Assembly: GCF_016920785.2 (NCBI RefSeq)
Contig: NW_024609881.1
Coordinates: forward strand, 47,834,710 to 47,898,709
DNA from: Ixodes scapularis
Taxonomy: Eukaryota > Arthropoda > Arachnida > Ixodida > Ixodidae
DNA length: 64,000 nucleotides
Direction: 5' to 3'
Made by a program: the position numbers and the translations under genes. The notes beneath the pieces were generated by a model that saw only the letters and a list, made by a program, of their open reading frames with translations, was not told where the DNA came from and did no database searches. Numbering within the stretch: position 1 is the first letter of the stretch; every line of letters starts with the position of its first letter. This document shows, piece after piece, positions 56,178-64,000 of this stretch.

Positions 56178-58140
56178 CTGCAGCTTTGGAAAAAGAATAT
56201 CAAAATGCTACACAGAAGGTGTGCTGTACAGGTGAAGAAAAGGCCTAATGGAAAACCACAACGAAAAGTTCCAGCGGTGATCGGAAGCTGCACATGATTG
56301 TCATTTGCATCAAGAAAATGGACAGTCAATGACGATGGGGTGTTTTATGAATAGTTACTTAAAAAAACTGTTATGCTTACAATTAGCTGCAGCACGATAC
56401 GGCATTATTCGCCTCGAGATCGAACCGTGTCGCCACCGTGCGGCCGAAATTGGAAACGCGCGAAAGCGGGGATACCGCCGTGCGTCGTCTGCTACGGGCG
56501 CACGCTCAGAAGCATGGATCTCGACGATGCAAGCCCGTTTCAGGCTGAGCTTGACATTCCTTATTAATTGTTTTGTGTTTTTGTTGCCGTTTCTTCTTAC
56601 TAAAGGTTGTGTTGTATCGTTTCCCAAGTGTGGAAATTCAGCAAAGCGATTACTATTAAGTCGGAAGCTTCCATAATCTGTGTTGGTTTGTATACAATCG
56701 CTGGTCCCACATATTTTTGTTATCTCGCACAAACCGTGGCTTTCACAAAGCATTGAATGTTGAGTGGGTCTGTGTTTCGATGAGAAAATAGACCCGACTG
56801 ATCGCTATCCTTTAATAGACTAATCAATCAATAAATTCGTGTGTTAATTTTTCGCTGGTCATAGTGCATGAAAAACGTTAAAACTACACATTTTTTCTTA
56901 CTGATATTACGATGTCATAAATGGCATAATGCATTCCCATTCTAAACTTCACGTTGTGAGTCCTACATAAATATGAACACTGGAAGCATTTTAAGATGAA
57001 GTATTTTTTTTAGTTATATTTTAAAGAGTATAACCGCCCTCGGTGAAATGACAAGCAAGCTGAAGTGGTTTACCGTGCAAGCCTGTGTCACAAAAGAAAT
57101 AAAGATGTCAAAAATATTAAAGCAGGCATTTTTTACTCCTCGACTTTCTCCAGCACAAGACTCCAATTAACCGGCAAAAAAAAATTGTAATTAAAGCATT
57201 ACTTGAATAATCTGAAAGTTAATCGATGAACTGCCCAGTCCCGATATACGTTAGGTGAGGACGGAGGGTGATCGGAAAGTCTCGTGAAGGTCGGCAGCCC
57301 TCATCAGTAAAAGAGTATCCCTGCGGCCGATACTGTCTGTGTCGTGGTGCGCGTCGTTTGTTGGGGTTGCAGAGTCTACTGTGTTATATTACAAGATTAT
57401 TTAGCTAGAAATTTATAGTATTAGCCTCTTGACATCCGCGGCCCTCACCAAGAAACTTCAAGCGGGTGAACACACACTACCGAGAAAAGCATTTAATAAC
57501 AGGAACATTGCTGCGTTGCTCGGTTACACTCGTTTATTGAAGTCTCGGCAGATATATTAGAACAGTTTGTTTCACTTGTTTCAGTTGTCCTGCCAACTGT
57601 GCAGTTTGCAGATCTTAATTAGAAGAGACACACCCTCCTCATCGCAACGCAGTTGATTTGTTCAGACTCCAAAAAACTTACCCACAATATGGCACAGTAA
57701 AACGGCAGAGGAACTCAGTAGCAGGGTAATTTCCAATACAGCGCTAACTTATCTTCATTTTAAATATTTATATTACTGCAAAAGCTAGAAGTTTACCCCC
57801 AAAAAAAAAACATAGAAGCTACGATTTCACAGCCCACAGTACCAATACTATGTTATCTGGGTTGGAATTTATTGTTCGTTTTTTTTTTTAATGCCCATGT
57901 TGATGAACCGATACATTCATTTTAAAAGAAACAAATATTTAACATAAATATTCCAGTTCAGCCGGAGACAGGCATCAGTCGTGGCGATCCATGCTTTCCA
58001 ATGCCTGCCTAGAGCAGACGACGCACCCACAGAAGCGATTATATAAATTTAGACCGCACGTTGGCAACACGATTCGATCTTCACTGAAGCACCGAACAGT
58101 ACCGCATCCTTTTCCGCTAGAATTGTTTTCCCACCGATAG
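56178..58140. other. Unassigned
   Basis: Short frames (for example 56305-56676) have no motif. From 56760 to 58100 it is AT-rich and non-coding. Confidence 0.5.
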
Positions 58141-58141
58141 T

Positions 58142-58324
58142 ATGCGACCAAATAAACGCAAAAATCTACGCCGTCTCGCGCGCGAACGTGGAGAGCCTAT
58201 GGGGCGGCCGTTCTCCTATCCCCGCTTTGATGATGATGATAGCGCGACCGTAGCTCCACCTCTAGGTCGATCTCGAGGCCAATACTCTGAAAGCACTTTC
58301 CAGAAGCGAGCTTACTTTGATTAA
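58142..58324 (+). CDS. Small hypothetical ORF
   Basis: A 60-codon frame from ATG (MRPNKRKNLRRLARERGEP) with an Arg/Lys-rich start and an Asp run. No recognisable family, so it may be chance. Confidence 0.2.
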   Translation: MRPNKRKNLRRLARERGEPMGRPFSYPRFDDDDSATVAPPLGRSRGQYSESTFQKRAYFD

Positions 58325-59880
58325 ATCCTCCAGTATGTTTTTTCTGTGCTACGTAGTACTAATGCAACACAGCACAAGCACACTGAAAGAGAAGGTATCA
58401 CAAAAAAGCACGAGCAAATAATCTATAAAACTTTTAGCACAATGCACTAAAATATTTTGTAATTTTTCACCAATAGTTAACACAAAGCAAAAAGCAACTG
58501 CATTTACCTCCAAAAAAATCAAATCCGTTGGTAGATGGTTCCACTGCAGATGTTTTGACTTGCTACTGAGTGCCTGGCAGCTTGACGGAATATGTCATTT
58601 AAAAGAGCAGCCCTCTGAACCGGTGTGAGGACATCTGTGTGTTGCTTTGACGAGTGTATGATGAGCATGAAAAGTTCCAAAGTGGAGAGTCCGATGTGAC
58701 CGACAAACCTCGCTACGGCTGGGCTCACACTTCGATTACGCCGAAGAGGGCCTCTGCCTTCGAGCAACTCAATCACAGGAACCGGCGTGTCAGTATCGAT
58801 GAAGTAAGAACTGAGTATCTGGAGCCAGACAGGCTCCAGAGCTATTCCTGGCTCTGGAGTCAGTCACAATAATGTTTCTCGTACAGCATTTGCACTGGTG
58901 ACATGTTGAAGCACATTAATTTTACGCGGAAGGACTAGTGTTTAAAACCGCTAAAGGTTTTTTTTTTAAATATGTGTGGTACTATGGAAATAAAAATTAA
59001 GTTGTGGTTACATTTTTACTTTGCCTCGTAACTAAACTAGCATTCCGAATTCTGTGACCGCTTTGACACGGTTGTTCAGCTCACGCTGCAATTTTTTCAT
59101 GAGTCTGCCTTTCAAATAAGTTGCAGTTTACTATCATAACAGTCACCTAAGTTCCTACATTTTTAATCGAACTACCCACTATAGGTCTTTTTAGTATTGC
59201 CTTCAACTTACCTTGTGTTTGACACACTATGGCCTTAGTTGCCGCTGTGCCATTAAACACCTAATTTTCTTTCTTCCACCTAAATTCCTACCTACGGTCT
59301 CACAGGCAGCACTTGGTGCCTCAGTGGCAAAGGTGAGGCACACCAGCCCAGATTGGCCAGAAGGCCAATCCAGGCTGATTCCCACTCTGGAAGATCATGA
59401 AGCACTGTGCGTGCTCGATGATCCACCACATACACCTGTTCTGTCAAACCAACAAGATCGCACAGATTAGGTGTATATCTGCAATATTCAGAGCTTGGTA
59501 GTGCTGTTGATTTGTTCCTTCACAAGGAAGTACATGCCAGCCTTCTGTGTGCACCCAGGGAAAAGACATTGCCATTAATCCTGTAATTATGCTGCATTTT
59601 TTCATACATGTACCCCCATGCAAACAAGCAAGGACACATGCTCACTGTAACGATGGACAAATGATGCTGTTGATAGGTACATACTTATAAAGCTACCGAA
59701 GCCCATTTGTAAGGTGCATGAATACGCACAAAAATTCATCACTCAAACCAGGTTGGTGCACTCTGATGTGCTTACTATTCATTCCTGCAAGCTCTCGAAA
59801 GAACAAAGAAAGAACAAAAAGGTCAGTCAGCTATGATCCCATCTATACACAACATAGAAGCATAGAAAAGAAATCACCTT
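58325..59880. other. Unassigned
   Basis: Short overlapping frames at 58519-58872 and 59213-59470 have no motif. Nothing else is seen. Confidence 0.45.
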
Positions 59881-59890
59881 ACTTACAGCT

Positions 59891-60120
59891 GCCCAGCCCC
59901 ACAGGGGCGCCTGTGAAAGCAGGTGTTTGGAAAGTGGCGTCTCTATGGGCCCCGAGCCCCACAGGGGCGCCTGTGCCTTAAGTGCTGGGTGTTTGGTGAG
60001 TAGCGTCGCCACAGACCCCAGCCACGTGGGCCACCATACCCGCACGCAGGGGGCACCTACTTTGGTAGGTGCATGTTGAGTAACATCACTACGAACCCCG
60101 AGCCATGTGGGTTCGGCCAC
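59891..60120 (+). repeat. Decaying GC-rich tandem repeat, ~60-83 bp units
   Basis: Units start at 59891, 59951, 60019 and 60102 with AGCCCCACAGGGGCGCCTGT or AGCCAYGTGGG. Each of the longer ones contains GTAGCGTC or GTAACATC and ends in CCCCG or CCCC. A GC-rich, non-coding stretch continues to about 60300. It could be the 5' region of a retroelement, but no coding follows. Confidence 0.55.
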
Positions 60121-60373
60121 TCACGCCTGTCTGTGCATGGCTTAACCCGTGTCCCGGGAAAAAGGGATCCTGGTAATCGAGCTGAGCCCGAGGCACATTT
60201 GAATCCTTCGGGGCCCTCCAGGTGAGGCAATATACCCGTTCGGCCCCTGCTTCTCGTAGACGGGCGTTATGGCTTGACCCGACCAGGATGAATCAGTCAG
60301 TCGCCTCTTCTACCCTCTTGTTTTACTTTTTCTTCCACCTCTTTTTCTTTTCTCCTACACTCCCTTCCTTTCC

Positions 60374-60545
60374 CAGGTGAAAATTCAAAGTGGAACCACT
60401 TTAAAGTGGTTTATGGAACAGGTACCACTTGCAAATTGTCCCACTAGCAAATGGTGCGCCTGTTCCATAAACCACTTGGAAGTGGTCCCAGTTGCAAATG
60501 GTCCCACTTTTAAGTGGTTCCAGTTGCAAGTGGTCGCACTGGGAA
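60374..60545. repeat. AGTGG palindromic repeat, copy 2
   Basis: It starts CCCAGGTGAAAATTCAAAGT like copy 1. AAAGTGGTTTATGGAACAGG pairs with CCTGTTCCATAAACCACTT in the middle, forming a long stem. It lies about 100 bases beyond the 3' end of BEN copy 3. Confidence 0.7.
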
Positions 60546-60642
60546 AAAAAGGTGGCATATCCTAAAATATGGCTAAATGAAAGAACCAAAACTGCCAACT
60601 AGGGAATGAAAACATGAGATGCATGCTGGCCAGTTTCATGTT

Positions 60643-61135
60643 TTATTTGCACATTAATACACAAACTGTGGTCATTGACAGCGCAGCAAAATTCTGCTTG
60701 TTGGCTAAAAATCCTTTCGCTAGGGCCCGGAGCTTCATGCCTCTTCTTGTATCCTGTATTTTTTCGGACAGTATGGTCGAGATGTTTGCAAGTGCCGGAG
60801 CCACATCAATCTTTGTCGCCATTCCCCAGTGGCTGAGTGTTCCTGAAAAGCAGTATGATCATATATGTACAGTGAAATGCAAGGAAGCATGCCTAAAGTA
60901 TTTTCACTGATGACGAGGGAAACTTTGTCTGGGCTGAGCTCCTTGCGTGGCTTTGCATCAAGATTATTCCTGCCTTTGGGAGCCACTTTGCCTCCATAGG
61001 TACTCTGCGCAAGCAATTCTGAGCCCCACAGGGCCTGTGCAATCTCCTTGACTTTAGCGCAGGCTTGTTTTTCTTAGAGTCAAATATGTTATCGGCCTGC
61101 ACTTCGCTGATGGTGACACCATCCTTCAAGTGAAA
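60643..61135 (-). pseudogene. BEN-domain gene, copy 3, one frameshift
   Basis: Exon 1 (61135 to 60908) follows acceptor TTTTGTAG and encodes FHLKDGVTISEVQADNIF. After a frame change in an A-rich stretch (about 61062-61075) it reads KVKEIAQALWGSELLAQS and LSPDKVSLVI, with donor ATCA|GTGAAA. Exon 2 (60842 to 60643) follows GCTTTTCAG and encodes ISTILSEKIQDTRRGM and a terminal helix. Its TAA stop overlaps an AATAAA polyadenylation signal. Exon 1 is 228 bases, and a one-base loss explains both the frame change and the phase mismatch with exon 2. This is the best-preserved BEN copy. Confidence 0.6.
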
Positions 61136-61199
61136 CTACAAAAGGAGCAAAATTCAGGCATTACTTTGAAAAAGCATAACTAAATAAAACATCTGCTTA

Positions 61200-62850
61200 C
61201 CCTGCTATTGCCACACTGATTGAAATTTGGTGCTCCAGAACTGCACTCTAAGTGAAAATTTTTTTTTAACTTTAGCTCTTTTCTACTAATATGACATAAA
61301 GGCAGTTAATTCGGGAACATCCACTGTTATTTTTTTATTGGGGTGTGCAAATAGTGATTTTTGAGACCAAATAGTCAAATAATTTTCGAATAGATTTTAA
61401 ATATTGGATACACTGCTTAACACAATAGAGCTTTTTACAGTTTCCTAGAAAACCATTGTGACAACAGAAGGCTAGGTGAAAGTTACTAGAATTATAAGGT
61501 GGGAATAAATAGGGATAAAAACTAGCGCAATGAGCAAGTTTGGCAGGAGTGTGTCGTAACTGTGAAAGAACTTTAGAAATCATGTGAAGAAAAACTCTCT
61601 GGAATGGTGAGTATAAAGTCTGTGAGTAAGACAGAAAAAAAAAGAACAGCAACAACGAATAGCTCACATGGCGTCACAGACAATAGAGAGCTTTGTAGGA
61701 GAAAAGGAAAAAAAAAGCCTCTTGTACAGTTGCTTTCCTCATAATCACATCCATTTTTGCAAACCAGATTGAGGCAGAAGCAGTTGGAGATTATGATTCA
61801 AAGCGTGCAAGATAAGTGTTGCGAAAAAGTGTGCAGTTAACCGTAGGCGTAGGAGTAGATACATACAACGGCACCGTACAAATAGAGACAAACTGGTACT
61901 GCTGGTTTCAATCATGCCTCGATAGCAGGGAACCTGAACTTTTTATCCGGTATATAGGGAGCCTAATCGAGAGAAGAGCGTAGTGACATCTTCCGGCATG
62001 TATGGCAGGCCTTCGACAAGTGCATGTGAAAGAAAAGTTGTGGCAAGTAAGGGTTCCAACACTGGCTCCGACTATTTGAAAAATACTAGAAACTGGAGAA
62101 ACAACTATTCAATTCATAGACTAAATCAAATAGGGTGTAGAGGCTTGCAGCGAGACCGTCTTCCCCGTAATGCTCCCCTGAGCTGCGGAGGAGGCTGGCA
62201 CGCACCGGGGATATCCGACACCTGCTCAAGGGGGCCCGGATGCGGGCCAGACGGCCAGACCTCCGTGAGGTAGACTAAACAACTCGAGTCGCCCCTACGG
62301 CAAGAGTGAAGAGAAGAGCAGAGAGCAGATTCCTTGCGAGCAGCACCCGGTTAGGACGCATGAACATTCCTCGTAACTTTAATGTCATTCTTGTGTAGTC
62401 ACTCAGAAAAATAAAACGAGTTCAGTAGAACATTATTTGTATCCACAAGAAAAATATTCTATTCTTTATTAGAAGTTATGAATATTCGTACACCCCTAGT
62501 TTTTTTGTGATTAGCATTAAAGACCGAGCAATTAAAAGTGTAGAGAAGCAAGCTGCAATTATCAGTGAGTATGTCAAAGCCACAAAGCTGGCAACAAGAC
62601 CTATAGTTACCATAAGCAGCCCTAGGCAGTTCCATGCGCTGATTTTGCACAAGGCGCCCTCCGTTGCTGCCTGAAGGCGTCCTGGAGCTTGCAGCCACTG
62701 CAATGCGGTCAACCCCTGTTGGAAGCCTCTTTGCAACATCTGGAGGGTGGTTTCATTTGAAATCAAACACGCTTGCCTGGGTGGGTCTTTCGATTTTAGA
62801 GCGCAGCTCTTAGGCGCCCGTTTCTGGCTTGAGCGGCGTCGGCGTAACCA
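61200..62850. other. Mostly unassigned; possible retroelement end
   Basis: No gene is recognised. At about 62180-62275 a plus-strand frame reads LRRRLARTGDIRHLLKGARM and ends at a stop. Downstream sequence includes AATAAA at about 62411. This could be the 3' coding end and LTR of a retroelement but lacks diagnostic motifs. Confidence 0.3.
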
Positions 62851-62980
62851 AGGTCACCTCAAAGTCACGCGACCCCCCGAAGTCACATGGCCCCCTCCCC
62901 GAGGTCACGTGACACCCCCCCTCCCCCCCGAGGTCACGTGACCCCCTCCCCCAGAGGTCAGGTGACCCCCCCCCGGAGCA
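62850..62980 (+). repeat. Short minisatellite GAGGTCACGTGACCCCC
   Basis: About five tandem units of 20-28 bp each hold GTCACGTGAC or a variant separated by C-rich spacers. The same CACGTG palindrome dominates the 30.5-30.9 kb minisatellite. Confidence 0.75.
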
Positions 62981-63399
62981 TATTAAAGAATGAGGGGAGG
63001 AGGAGGAGGAGGGGTCTACCCTCCCCTCAGTACCCTTCCCTCCTCCTCCTCAAGAGCTGCGCTCCAATTCGGCGTTACAGGGAGTTGTAAACGGCTTTCC
63101 CTTTTTTTTTTGAAAAAATATATGTAATTGCCCCATTTCTCAAAAAAACAAAACCACTTTTCAAAAGTTTTTAAAAAATATTTTGCTTCACAAAAAAAAT
63201 TAAGTGGAGCAGGGTGAAAATCTGTTTTTTACTCCCTGATTTTTCTACCCAGTTCTGTACGCTGGTATGAAAACGGGAACCATACAAAACTCAGTAATTT
63301 TTTGTGATTTTGTATGTCATTTTGACTATTTTTTAGTTCAAAGGAAAATACCTTTGTATTTTTGTTTATTGAGGTAAAAAATGTCAAACATTGTCTTTT

Positions 63400-64000
63400 T
63401 GACAATCCGGTGACATCTTCAGAGCCTTGTAACTCATGAGTTATTAAATTTGTCACTTATTAAATACTACGCGGGTGTAGCCCTATACATGGGCTATCGA
63501 CGGGCATCAGTTTATTTTATTTTCACTGAATTTTTTATATAAAATTTGAAATATCGTCGGAATTGAAATTAACCAATATTTTGAACCCACTTTATCGAAA
63601 AAGGCCATTTTTTGTTTCGTTCAATTCTTCTATTATTGCTGCCGATCATATGAACTTCCAATTGGCTTAATGCGATTTCTCCCTTTTTTGTTGTATCTTC
63701 TCTAGAAGTGATCGAAATCGCTCCCATGTGACAATGCGATGACAACTACAGAGCCTTGTAACTCATGAGGTATTATATTTGTCGCTTACCAAATACCATG
63801 CGGGTGTAGTCCTATACATGGAATATCAATGGGCATAAGTTAAGTTTATTTTATTTTCACTGAATTTTTTATATAAAATTTGAAATATCGTTGAAAATGA
63901 AATTAACTGATATTTTGAACCCACTTTATCGAAAAAGGCCATTTATTATATTGTTGAACTTTTTTATTATTGCTGCCGATCATATCAAATTTCAATTAGC
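63400..64000 (+). repeat. Satellite-like tandem repeat, 329-bp period
   Basis: CAGAGCCTTGTAACTCATGA occurs at 63420 and 63749. From there the two units run in parallel through GCGGGTGTAG, CTATACATGG, a TTTATTTTATTTTCACTG block, GAACCCACTTTATCGAAAAA and ATTGCTGCCGATCATAT. The second unit is cut by the window end, so at least 1.8 copies are present. It is AT-rich and non-coding. Confidence 0.85.

Noticed and set aside
62180..62460. Retroelement LTR
   Set aside because: There is an Arg-rich coding end and an AATAAA, but no paired LTR, primer site or polypurine tract could be shown.
1..64000. tRNA, rRNA, CRISPR or bacterial operon features
   Set aside because: None were seen. Gene structure, introns and transposon types are eukaryotic.

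Overview
This is a eukaryotic, intergenic-type window that is saturated with transposable elements. It contains no bacterial-style operons, rRNA, recognisable tRNA or CRISPR array. The mixture points to an arthropod and, by inference, a chelicerate, most likely a hard tick: Penelope-like elements with a GIY-YIG tail, MULE elements carrying a DDE transposase, THAP/DDE_4 plus SWIM/YqaJ (ISL2EU-type) elements, animal CACTA (Tnp2/DUF4218), P-element-like remnants, a multicopy BEN-domain family, and an endogenous copy of a phlebovirus-like nucleoprotein gene. I saw no conserved single-copy housekeeping gene.

Layout: 0-7.1 kb is mostly non-coding, with two small palindromic MITEs and microsatellites. 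At 7.1-10.15 kb lies the most unusual locus: a nucleoprotein-like reading frame (endogenous bunyaviral element) preceded by a long acidic/basic coiled-coil module of unknown origin, with one frame change in a polypurine tract, a repeated 3' flank and a polyadenylation signal. At 10-24 kb there are scattered remnants: a DUF4218 exon, a Penelope-like tail, a LINE endonuclease, a coiled-coil repeat and a P-element-like transposase. At 24.5-27.7 kb is a MULE with recognisable ends, broken by a 421-bp foldback MITE and a nonsense codon. At 28-34 kb are exons of a Myb/SANT-like gene, a THAP gene broken by a 14-bp duplication, and a CACGTG-rich minisatellite.

At 34-38.2 kb two convergent genes look like an ISL2EU-type transposon: a THAP-DDE_4 transposase with two premature stops on the + strand, and an apparently intact two-exon SWIM-YqaJ nuclease on the - strand. 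At 38-45.5 kb come a Harbinger-type fragment, a CACTA Tnp2 pseudogene, a second MULE, a 5'-truncated LINE with RNase H and another Penelope-like fragment. At 46-52.3 kb are a TIR element, a second YqaJ remnant split by a 1,056-bp TA-flanked element, and a third MULE lying inside a Penelope-derived sequence. At 53-61 kb three BEN-domain copies are found on the - strand. Two of them follow copies of the same palindromic AGTGG repeat. The window ends inside a tandem repeat with a period of about 329 bp.

Nearly every transposase here is broken. The readable exceptions are the YqaJ-like gene, the nucleoprotein-like frame from about 8.4 to 9.57 kb, the DUF4218 exon and the 55.6-56.2 kb BEN exon pair. 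Family assignments come from motifs read in the translations. No database search was possible.
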